36,855 bases of DNA from a virus. The notes under the pieces were generated by a model. The model worked only from the letters and a program-made list of their open reading frames with translations. It searched no databases and was not told the origin of the DNA. Made by a program: the position numbers and the translations under genes. This document shows positions 1 through 5,321 of this stretch, in pieces. Where the stretch lies: IMG/VR virus record IMGVR_UViG_3300036985_001434, positions 1 to 36,855 of that record; one strand, written 5' to 3'. The first letter of the stretch is position 1; each line of letters begins with the position of its first letter.

Positions 1-511
1 TCTCTAAGCAGTCACCAGTCACAGAGTAATAACCTTCAACATCAGTTCCCCATTTACCAATCTCTGCTACGGCTTGAGTCGCAGCAGCAGATGCTACCTT
101 GCGGTCTAACACATCCATAAGACGCATTACAGACTCAAGCACAAAACGGCTATTATCTTGGCAGTGACGAGCGATTTCTGCTGCATTGATTAGTTGAGAT
201 GCTTGATAGGTATCAGTTACATCCAATGTGTAGGTAGTAGTAGAATCCCCATAGGTATTGGTAGATGTACAAGTGAGGATATCTCCTCCCTCTTCTACTT
301 CTGTTTCGGGCAAACGCTGAATCCATCGTGCTTGGATAGTCTTCAACTTACCTCCACTGGGAGATACTTCTTGGCGAATTAGTTTTACGTTTTCGGGAGA
401 GAGCAAAAATTCCAAGAATGGCAATTGCTCACGTTGTCCCACTTCAATGAATAACTCCGATAGTGACATTTGCACATTCGGGCATTCGGATAGTATGCGT
501 GAAATAGACAT
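1..511 (-). CDS. Probable major capsid protein, N-terminal part (runs off left edge)
   Basis: The reading frame opens at ATG 511 (MSISRILSECPNV) and is still open at base 1. It lies downstream of scaffold and small virion genes, which is the usual place for a major capsid protein; I infer capsid from position and from its continuation at 36131-36855, not from a recognised motif. Bases 189-63 are identical to 36855-36729. Joining 511-63 to 36728-36131 gives an uninterrupted 348-codon gene. Bases 62-1 encode a diverged version of the next residues (IGKWGTDVEGYY against IGAWGTEADAYY at the right end), so this edge carries a second allele or paralogue. A terminator and a promoter-like box precede it (608-658), and the leader is about 90 nt. 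Confidence 0.7.
   Translation of the reverse strand, partial: MSISRILSECPNVQMSLSELFIEVGQREQLPFLEFLLSPENVKLIRQEVSPSGGKLKTIQARWIQRLPETEVEEGGDILTCTSTNTYGDSTTTYTLDVTDTYQASQLINAAEIARHCQDNSRFVLESVMRLMDVLDRKVASAAATQAVAEIGKWGTDVEGYYSVTGDCLE
63..189. repeat. 127-bp direct repeat, left copy
   Basis: These bases are identical to 36729-36855, the final bases of the window, and fall inside the capsid coding sequence. The length of exactly 127 with one copy flush with the contig end is what a k=127 de Bruijn assembler leaves when a circular or terminally redundant genome meets itself. The copy here is not flush with the left end: 62 more bases precede it, 39 of which match 36667-36728 in a gap-free alignment. 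Confidence 0.95.
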
Positions 512-607
512 AGTTTCAAAATTGTTTGGTTGTACATTCGTTTATTAGGCTGAATGCTTGTGCCTACAATTGCCATATGAGTTTGGCTAACTACATCATA
601 GATTCTG

Positions 608-615
608 CAAAGATA
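608..615 (-). promoter_or_regulatory. Promoter -7 box before the capsid gene
   Basis: The minus strand reads TATCTTTG, matching the Bacteroidota -7 consensus TAnnTTTG. It lies just downstream of the terminator at 632-658 and about 95 nt upstream of the capsid start. No clean TTTG/TTG is found at the usual 19-20 nt spacing; the nearest TTTG is at 15 nt (631-634). Confidence 0.5.
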
Positions 616-631
616 AGTAATTTATATAAAC

Positions 632-658
632 AAAAAAAAAGAGGGACTCTCATCCCTC
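632..658 (-). terminator. Rho-independent terminator upstream of the capsid gene
   Basis: A 6-bp stem (641-646 with 653-658, GAGGGA/TCCCTC) with a 6-nt loop is followed on the minus strand by nine Ts (632-640). It separates the small gene ending at 702 from the capsid transcript. Confidence 0.75.
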
Positions 659-701
659 CTTAGTCTGCAAATACCAAAACCACTTGGTGATTCAAAGGTA
701 A

Positions 702-986
702 TTAATCGGGCAGTATAAACGTGAATCCTCTCATTTTTTTAGCACAAGAATTGCCGATTGGAAAGCATCCTTGAGATTCAGCACCAGTTAGTTCTTGGCA
801 GTTTTCATCGGTAACAATGTTAGGATTTACTGCTACCCAGTTAGTGTTCATATGCACATAGGATTTCTCCCCTTCAGCCATTGGTTTAAAGCAGCATATA
901 CATTGATTGCCTAAATGTCCATACTTTTCTTCATTGCGCTCCTTCATTGGAGATTCGTAGAGTTCTTTAGTGAGTTGAGTTTTCAT
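702..986 (-). CDS. Small Cys-rich protein (94 aa)
   Basis: Function not recognised. It has six cysteines (C29, C31, C32, C63, C74, C81) arranged as a CxCC cluster, then a G-C-F-P-x-G-x-S-C segment near the C-terminus, suggesting a small zinc-bound fold. The start at 986 is preceded 15 nt upstream by the recurrent TTTAAACAT leader element (1002-1010), whose first Ts are the T-run of the terminator at 1007-1035. The gene lies between scaffold and capsid genes but ends at its own terminator (632-658), so it may be an accessory early gene rather than a virion gene. Confidence 0.75.
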   Translation of the reverse strand: MKTQLTKELYESPMKERNEEKYGHLGNQCICCFKPMAEGEKSYVHMNTNWVAVNPNIVTDENCQELTGAESQGCFPIGNSCAKKMRGFTFILPD

Positions 987-1006
987 TGTATTTCAGTTTG
1001 AATGTT

Positions 1007-1035
1007 TAAAAAAAAGTGGGAGGATTTCTCCTCCC
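1007..1035 (-). terminator. Terminator-like hairpin in the leader of the 94-aa gene
   Basis: A 7-bp stem GGGAGGA/TCCTCCC (1018-1024 with 1029-1035) with a 4-nt loop is followed on the minus strand by nine Ts (1007-1015). It lies immediately after the stop of the 113-aa gene (1044) and only 20 nt before the next start (986), so there is no room for a new promoter. It may be leaky or act as an attenuator. Confidence 0.75.
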
Positions 1036-1043
1036 TTGGTTTG

Positions 1044-1385
1044 TTATTTTAAGTATGCAATGGTATTTAATTTATTAATCATATTTTTTGTTGATTCAAT
1101 CATTTCATCATATGTTGAATATTTTGAATATGCAGAATTTTGATATTCGCTTTCGGTTAATTTCAACTTTTTTTCACAATTGTTTAATCTTTGTCCGTGG
1201 TCGCCTTTACCAATTAAATCTAATCTTCCAAAATAATATGAACAGGAAATAGTACAAGCAACATAATCTCGTGCAGATGTTCTTGATGAAATGACATTGT
1301 TGTCTTGGTCAATAACACAATATTCAAATTTTCCGTTTTTTAATTGTGTTTTTGTTAGCGTGTAGTTGTTAAGAGCAGTGTTCAT
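1044..1385 (-). CDS. Hypothetical protein (113 aa), early-type promoter
   Basis: Function not recognised. I start at ATG 1385 (MNTALNNYTLTKTQ) because the in-frame upstream extension would run through the promoter at 1421-1451. The leader element TTTAAACAT ends 7 nt before the ATG (1393-1401). The protein is polar, with a middle segment YVACTISCSYYFGR and a Lys/Glu/Asn-rich C-terminal half. The same promoter and leader design is found at 4748, 23134, 25353 and 30181, so it is probably expressed with those early genes despite its place among structural genes. Confidence 0.7.
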   Translation of the reverse strand: MNTALNNYTLTKTQLKNGKFEYCVIDQDNNVISSRTSARDYVACTISCSYYFGRLDLIGKGDHGQRLNNCEKKLKLTESEYQNSAYSKYSTYDEMIESTKNMINKLNTIAYLK

Positions 1386-1420
1386 AGTGTGTATGTTTAA
1401 AGAGTGATTGTTTGATGCAG

Positions 1421-1451
1421 TAAAAGTACTACTATCTTTTGAATCTGCAAT
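1421..1451 (-). promoter_or_regulatory. Phage promoter, family member 1
   Basis: The minus strand reads ATTG (1448-1451), 19 nt, then TACTTTTA (1421-1428), a one-base departure from TAnnTTTG. The spacer carries the family word ATTCAAAA, and TTGA lies a further 6 nt upstream of ATTG. It drives the gene starting at 1385. Confidence 0.6.
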
Positions 1452-1514
1452 ACCCAATCAAAAATAATTCAAACTATTTTTTGCATCACTACTTAACTGA
1501 CTATAAATCAGCAC

Positions 1515-1544
1515 AAAAAAAATGGGCAACATCCCTGCTGCCCA
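1515..1544 (-). terminator. Rho-independent terminator after the scaffold operon
   Basis: Stem TGGGCA/TGCCCA (1523-1528 with 1539-1544) is followed on the minus strand by eight Ts (1515-1522). It lies 48 nt past the stop of the 90-aa gene and upstream of the promoter at 1421-1451, so it closes the 2945-1592 operon. Confidence 0.75.
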
Positions 1545-1591
1545 AACCCTAAACTATATATATGAACGAAACTCAGTGCAAAGATAATCAA

Positions 1592-1864
1592 TTATGGCAA
1601 TTCTATCATACCAAAAAATGGTTTATCACTAACTGATTTCTTCCCTTGGCAAGACCATAACTGCCTTGCCCACCAGTTAGGACTACCTTTAGGTGATGGG
1701 ATGCCATTGCTTCTTGCACAATAAGAATCTCCTGCTTGTGTGCCTACCTTAATCCGATATCCACTTGCACCAAAGTGTACTTCATTGCCATCATCATCCA
1801 CTGCCTTATACTTCTTGCCTTCTCTATCAGATGCAGTAATATTGTATCCTTCATACATTGGCAT
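1592..1864 (-). CDS. Small basic protein (90 aa), possible minor virion protein
   Basis: It begins MPMYEGYNITASD and contains the run HFGASGYRIK, then GDSYCARSNGI and NWWARQLWSCQGKKS. This pattern recalls a small conserved phage protein family with HFG and CAR motifs whose role I cannot name with confidence. It follows the 49-aa gene with a 14-nt overlap and is the last gene of the scaffold operon before the terminator at 1515-1544. Position between scaffold and capsid favours a virion or assembly role, but that is inference. Confidence 0.7.
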   Translation of the reverse strand: MPMYEGYNITASDREGKKYKAVDDDGNEVHFGASGYRIKVGTQAGDSYCARSNGIPSPKGSPNWWARQLWSCQGKKSVSDKPFFGMIELP

Positions 1865-2000
1865 ACTTCATAGATTTAATGGTTTCTAAAATCAGTTTCA
1901 ATGCTTTGGTGAGTTCAGTAGAATCAACCATATTTTTATGATATCCCTCCCTCCATCCATTATGCTGCTCAAGAATCTGTATTGCCTTGCTCAATGTCAT
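1851..2000 (-). CDS. Small helical protein (49 aa)
   Basis: This short frame starts at ATG 2000, sharing ATGA with the scaffold stop, and reads MTLSKAIQILEQHNGW and onward to a C-terminal helix LKLILETIKSMKY. The design (Leu-rich helix, His-Asn-x-Trp-Arg, then an STELTKAL segment) matches a small protein often seen in phages of Bacteroidota, with no known function. The tight coupling on both sides (4-nt overlap with scaffold, 14-nt overlap with the 90-aa gene) supports a real gene. Confidence 0.7.
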   Translation of the reverse strand: MTLSKAIQILEQHNGWREGYHKNMVDSTELTKALKLILETIKSMKYANV

Positions 2001-2818
2001 TTGGCAAAGAATCTTGGATTAACTCCTCTTGCTCTCTTCTCAATCCCTCCATCCAATGGTGGGATAACTCCTCCTCTTACCAGTGATGGCATAGGCTTCC
2101 CTGCGTGGGGATTCTTCTGAATGATTCCTGCCTCTGTTGCCTCCTTCAATAAGACATCTGATAGGTTGAGGAATGTCCCTGCCTTATCCTTTGATTTGAG
2201 TCTCTCTCCACTGCTCTTATCCTTCACCACAAATGCACCATCTTCTTCGATGTCTAACAGATACTTGTCAGAGATTGCACTCTTGAATCCTCGTATGGTA
2301 AACTCATTTACCGATGGGTCTAACTTGATGGAGGATAACTCCTTATCAAAGGTATGGTTAATCTTGGATGTCTTTTGCTCTTCTGCCATCTTAATCTTGA
2401 ACTGCTCAAACTGGTTGATAGCATCTTGTCTTGCAGTATCCACTTCTGTTACCTTCTTCTCAAGAGTCTTGTATTTCTTCTCCCAATCCCTAACTAATTC
2501 CTCACTGCCAGTGTTAGTGGCTCGTTTCTCCCAATCCTCTCTCTGCTTCTCATACTCTGTCTTGGCTCGTTCTGATGCAGTACGAATCACCTCCTCTACT
2601 TTCTTATCCTTAAAGTCTTCCTCTGTCAAGGTAATGCCGAATGGCTCAAATGCCTTCCTTGTCACGTTAGAGATAGTCCCAGTAAGTTTGCCAATCTTGG
2701 CACTCATCTCCTTGGACTCAATCCAATTCTCTTGGAATTTCTCCTTTGCTTCTTCTACGTTTTCTGCTTCGTGCAGGTTGAGGAATTTCATCAACTCCAG
2801 TGCTTCTTCTGCTTTCAT
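1997..2818 (-). CDS. Probable capsid scaffold protein (273 aa)
   Basis: The protein is highly charged, with long Glu/Lys-rich heptads from about residue 55 to 155 consistent with coiled coil, no Cys and no transmembrane segment. The C-terminus is basic (RARGVNPRFFAK), as expected for the capsid-binding end of a scaffold. It lies after portal and head genes and before the capsid gene, the standard scaffold position. The start at 2818 is the first ATG after an in-frame stop, and the gene ends in an ATGA overlap with the 49-aa gene. Assignment rests on composition and context, not a sequence motif. Confidence 0.65.
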   Translation of the reverse strand: MKAEEALELMKFLNLHEAENVEEAKEKFQENWIESKEMSAKIGKLTGTISNVTRKAFEPFGITLTEEDFKDKKVEEVIRTASERAKTEYEKQREDWEKRATNTGSEELVRDWEKKYKTLEKKVTEVDTARQDAINQFEQFKIKMAEEQKTSKINHTFDKELSSIKLDPSVNEFTIRGFKSAISDKYLLDIEEDGAFVVKDKSSGERLKSKDKAGTFLNLSDVLLKEATEAGIIQKNPHAGKPMPSLVRGGVIPPLDGGIEKRARGVNPRFFAK

Positions 2819-2945
2819 TGTTGTCTATTATTGGTGTATTGATTTGCTTCAATTTTAACTCCCTTGCTCCCCTCTTAATTAGTTCTTTGGCAAGGATGTC
2901 ATTGGCTCTTTTGATAGTGCCATCAGATAAGATGTAGAATCTCAT
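2718..2945 (-). CDS. Small basic ORF at the head of the scaffold operon (75 aa)
   Basis: This frame starts at ATG 2945, only 4 nt after the -7 box of the promoter at 2950-2981, which is the main reason to accept it. The first 40 or so residues (MRFYILSDGTIKRANDILAK) look like a protein; the rest overlaps the scaffold start by about 100 nt in another frame and is Arg-rich, so the end may not matter. Its main use may be translation of a near-leaderless transcript leading into scaffold. Confidence 0.45.
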   Translation of the reverse strand: MRFYILSDGTIKRANDILAKELIKRGARELKLKQINTPIIDNNESRRSTGVDEIPQPARSRKRRRSKGEIPRELD

Positions 2946-2949
2946 TGCT

Positions 2950-2981
2950 CAAAGGTAAGTAATTTGATTATGCAAATCAAA
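2950..2981 (-). promoter_or_regulatory. Bacteroidota-type promoter of the scaffold operon
   Basis: The minus strand reads TTTG (2978-2981), a 20-nt spacer, then TACCTTTG (2950-2957): a full match to TTTG-N19-20-TAnnTTTG. The next ATG is 4 nt past the box, so the transcript would have little or no leader. The terminator at 2984-3012 abuts it and insulates it from transcription antisense to the glycosyltransferase gene. Confidence 0.7.
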
Positions 2982-2983
2982 AC

Positions 2984-3012
2984 AAAAAAGCCTACTTATT
3001 AGGTAGGCTTTG
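2984..3012 (-). terminator. Terminator, left copy flanking the glycosyltransferase cassette
   Basis: The minus strand has stem AAAGCCTAC/GTAGGCTTT with a 7-nt loop and a T-run. The 29 bases are identical to 4482-4510 in the same orientation. The two copies bracket the only plus-strand gene. Confidence 0.85.
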
Positions 3013-3052
3013 ATAATTTGTTTTTTCATAGATTTACATTTTCATAATCACT

Positions 3053-4435
3053 ATGATAGGTATAGCAATAACCACTCACAATCGAAGAGATACTGCCTTG
3101 CAAACTTTTGATAAGTGGAAATCAATGCTTCCCGATGGAGCAATAATCATAGTAGTTGATGATGCAAGTGATGAACCATATCCAAATGCTGACTATCGCT
3201 TTGATTTAAATGTAGGGATTTCCAAAGCAAAGAACAAGTGTATTGAGTTACTTATTGAACGTGGATGTGATGAATTATTTTTGGCTGATGATGATTGTTA
3301 TCCTACTTCTGCAAACTGGTGGAAAGCATACACTGATAGTCCATATCCATTGCTATCATATACATTCTCTGTTGTGGCAAAAAGGATTCACAATGGCAAT
3401 AGGCTGATTAAAAAAGATGATTCACACAAGTGGTATTCAAATCCTTGTGGATGTATGGTATATATCAACAAGATTGTGGTAGATAAGATTGGTGGATACG
3501 ATGTTGAGTATTCGATGTACGGAGATGAGCATCTTGATTATGCTATTCGTGCAAAGAATGTAGGTCTTATTCCATATCCTTATATGGATGTATCTAATCC
3601 TCTATTCTATTGCCTTGATGAGATTGGTAATTATCGCACATCAAGAATAGATTCAGCAGCACAGAGTTATCTAAGTCATAGAAGACTATCTAAGCAAAAA
3701 GATAGTAAGGCATTTATGACCTATCAAGAATCATCTAATGATTTACAAAAATCATATGTGCTATCCAGTTACTTTAATTATGCCAATTGTCCACAAAGAA
3801 AAGTTCAATTACCTAATTCATTGGATGCACTTTTGCCATTGATAAATAGTTGTAATGATTTGGGCATTCGACTGGTAATCTTAACCAATTGCGAATTTGA
3901 TAATCAAGGCACTACAGAATTTGTAAAGATTGAGAATACAGATAAAGATTTTACTCCAAACGATTTTCGTTGGCTCATTCAATTAGATTACATTCAGAAG
4001 AATAGAGCAAGCCATATATGGTGCGTGGATGCTACTGATGTTGAACTGCTTAAAAATCCATTCGATATTGATAATAACAAAATCTATGTAGGCAATGAAA
4101 AAAAAGAAACACTGGCTAATCGATGGCTATGGGATTATCAATTGAGATACTGCAGGAATCGAAACTATATTAAGATGTTCAGAGATTCAAAGCAATTAAA
4201 TCTTTTAAATTGTGGAGTTGTAGGTGGTAGTTATTCGATTGCTCTTAGATTCTTTCAACTAATGGCAAACGAGATTTATCATAATGCAAGGAATATAAAT
4301 AGAGCAATGGATATGGCTACATTTAATTATGTAGTCTATTCTCATTTTGCCAATCAATTTATTACTGGTGATGATGTTGTAACTGAGTTTAAATCATACC
4401 AAAGAAATAACGTGGCAATGTTTAAGCACAAATAG
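3053..4435 (+). CDS. Two-domain glycosyltransferase, only plus-strand gene (460 aa)
   Basis: Residues 1-200 form a GT-A (family 2-like) glycosyltransferase: ITTHNRRDTA at the start, VVDDASD at 34-40, the NVGISKAKN nucleotide-site segment, and a metal-binding acidic cluster LADDDCYP at 78-84. Residues from about 235 onward look like a second, unrelated transferase domain: LDALLPLINSC, then IWCVDATDVELLKNPF with a DxxD pair, and NCGVVGG. It likely adds sugars to a phage or host glycan. It runs against all its neighbours, is A+T-rich, and lies between identical terminators (2984-3012 and 4482-4510), so it looks like an acquired cassette. No good promoter was found in the 40 nt upstream. Confidence 0.85.
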   Translation: MIGIAITTHNRRDTALQTFDKWKSMLPDGAIIIVVDDASDEPYPNADYRFDLNVGISKAKNKCIELLIERGCDELFLADDDCYPTSANWWKAYTDSPYPLLSYTFSVVAKRIHNGNRLIKKDDSHKWYSNPCGCMVYINKIVVDKIGGYDVEYSMYGDEHLDYAIRAKNVGLIPYPYMDVSNPLFYCLDEIGNYRTSRIDSAAQSYLSHRRLSKQKDSKAFMTYQESSNDLQKSYVLSSYFNYANCPQRKVQLPNSLDALLPLINSCNDLGIRLVILTNCEFDNQGTTEFVKIENTDKDFTPNDFRWLIQLDYIQKNRASHIWCVDATDVELLKNPFDIDNNKIYVGNEKKETLANRWLWDYQLRYCRNRNYIKMFRDSKQLNLLNCGVVGGSYSIALRFFQLMANEIYHNARNINRAMDMATFNYVVYSHFANQFITGDDVVTEFKSYQRNNVAMFKHK

Positions 4436-4437
4436 AA

Positions 4438-4479
4438 TTACTCATAGAATCCTTCTGCCTCTGCTCTTGCCTTTGTGCA
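4438..4479 (-). pseudogene. Possible relic of a gp7-type gene 3' end
   Basis: On the minus strand this short open stretch encodes KARAEAEGFYE and a stop, close to RAKAEGFY at residues 295-302 of the head protein at 5311-6915. It has no start and lies between the right terminator and the glycosyltransferase gene. It may be the tail of a gp7-like gene carried in or left by a recombination. The match is short, so chance cannot be excluded. Confidence 0.35.
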
Positions 4480-4480
4480 T

Positions 4481-4510
4481 AAAAAAAGCCTACTTATTAG
4501 GTAGGCTTTG
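4481..4510 (-). terminator. Terminator, right copy flanking the glycosyltransferase cassette
   Basis: Identical over 29 bases (4482-4510) to 2984-3012, with one extra A at 4481. On the minus strand it is a strong stem-loop followed by seven Ts, just past the stop of the 72-aa gene at 4530. Confidence 0.85.
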
Positions 4511-4529
4511 GCTCAAGTTGGAATTATGA

Positions 4530-4748
4530 TTAGTCCCACAAATCATACACATAGTCTTCGATAATGGACATTGATACATTATCATCATATCCATCATTAA
4601 TAAGATGCTCAATTACTGATTCTACTAATCCTGCATAAGTAGAGTGAGTGAATCCATCATAGTTGTCTTCATATTGCGCTCTTGCATATGATGGTTGATT
4701 GTCTGCCAGTTCAGATACTGCCTTGGTGATTTTCTGTGTAAGTGTCAT
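4530..4748 (-). CDS. Small acidic protein (72 aa), early-type promoter
   Basis: Function not recognised. It is acidic and Tyr/Asp-rich, with a C-terminal half VIEHLINDGYDDNVSMSIIEDY likely to be helical. The start at 4748 is preceded at 7 nt by TTTAAACAT (4756-4764) and then by the promoter at 4777-4807. The gene ends at the terminator 4481-4510, making a self-contained one-gene unit among the head genes. Confidence 0.75.
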   Translation of the reverse strand: MTLTQKITKAVSELADNQPSYARAQYEDNYDGFTHSTYAGLVESVIEHLINDGYDDNVSMSIIEDYVYDLWD

Positions 4749-4776
4749 AGTGTGTATGTTTAAAGGATTAACACTG

Positions 4777-4807
4777 CAAACATACTACCTTTATTTGATT
4801 CTGCAAT
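4777..4807 (-). promoter_or_regulatory. Phage promoter, family member 2
   Basis: The minus strand reads ATTG (4804-4807), 19 nt containing AATCAAA, then TATGTTTG (4777-4784), a full match to TAnnTTTG. It drives the 72-aa gene. Confidence 0.7.
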
Positions 4808-4831
4808 AGTCAATCAAAAATAATTTACTTT

Positions 4832-5083
4832 TTAGTAAATATTATTTGCTGCTTCCCAATTCTTGTATTCAAAGAATCTTTTGAGACTATTCAATTCTGC
4901 CTTATCCTTTAGATTGGATGGTATGCACTTGCTTATCTCTTTGATATAATCTGCATAGTATTCTTCTACATAGGATTTGCAAGATGCAAATGAATACAAT
5001 GCTGAACATTGTCCACTATGCCAGTTGGAGCATATCTCTTGCGCTCTATTCTTCGATATTATTGTGCCAATTGGTTTCTTCAT
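4832..5083 (-). CDS. Hypothetical protein (83 aa), possibly leaderless
   Basis: Function not recognised. I start at ATG 5083 (MKKPIGTIISKNRAQ); the in-frame upstream extension crosses the promoter at 5088-5118. It has three Cys in the first half (EICSNWHSGQCSALYSF, then SCKSYVEEYY) and a charged helical second half. The -7 box ends only 4 nt before the ATG, so the mRNA probably starts at or next to the start codon. Unlike most genes of this promoter family it lacks the TTTAAACAT leader element. Confidence 0.65.
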   Translation of the reverse strand: MKKPIGTIISKNRAQEICSNWHSGQCSALYSFASCKSYVEEYYADYIKEISKCIPSNLKDKAELNSLKRFFEYKNWEAANNIY

Positions 5084-5087
5084 TTGG

Positions 5088-5118
5088 CAAATGTCTAAAC
5101 TTATTTTGATTAGGCAAT
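5088..5118 (-). promoter_or_regulatory. Phage promoter, family member 3
   Basis: The minus strand reads ATTG (5115-5118), 19 nt containing AATCAAAA, then GACATTTG (5088-5095). It sits directly against the start codon at 5083. Confidence 0.6.
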
Positions 5119-5132
5119 ACTTAATCTTAATA

Positions 5133-5321
5133 TTATTTATTTTTTTCTCGTAGTGAATCGGGCAATCTAACCATAAAAACAAAATCTCCCTTCTGTCCCT
5201 TTACTACCTTATCGTGTGATTCAGTTTGCATAAAGAACTTGTTAGGTATCCCATTCGGGAATGCCTTGCAAGTACCAGTGCCATTAACATAATGCTCACA
5301 CATTGCACAATTACTCTGCAT
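5133..5321 (-). CDS. Small Cys-containing protein (62 aa)
   Basis: It begins with CAMCEHYVNGTGTCKAFP, giving three Cys plus a His that could bind metal, then NGIPNKF and KGQKGDFVFMVR. Short proteins of this CxxC-H-C-x-AFPxGIP type are common just after portal and gp7-like head genes in many phages; no biochemical role is known to me. It overlaps the end of the head protein gene by 11 nt, so it is part of the same operon. Confidence 0.75.
   Translation of the reverse strand: MQSNCAMCEHYVNGTGTCKAFPNGIPNKFFMQTESHDKVVKGQKGDFVFMVRLPDSLREKNK

Noticed and set aside
385-576. A 63-codon minus-strand frame overlapping the start of the capsid gene
   Set aside because: Most of it is the capsid start read out of frame, and only the first 20 or so codons lie in the leader. 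The capsid frame is the one that continues across the repeat.
1579-1586. TATCTTTG box on the minus strand just past the 90-aa gene
   Set aside because: No -33 box lies at 19-20 nt, and a strong terminator follows within about 35 nt, so a productive promoter is unlikely. The family promoter at 1421-1451 explains the next gene.
2121-2858. A 245-codon open frame on the plus strand
   Set aside because: It is the antisense shadow of the scaffold gene, which is itself in a coherent operon with ATGA overlaps.
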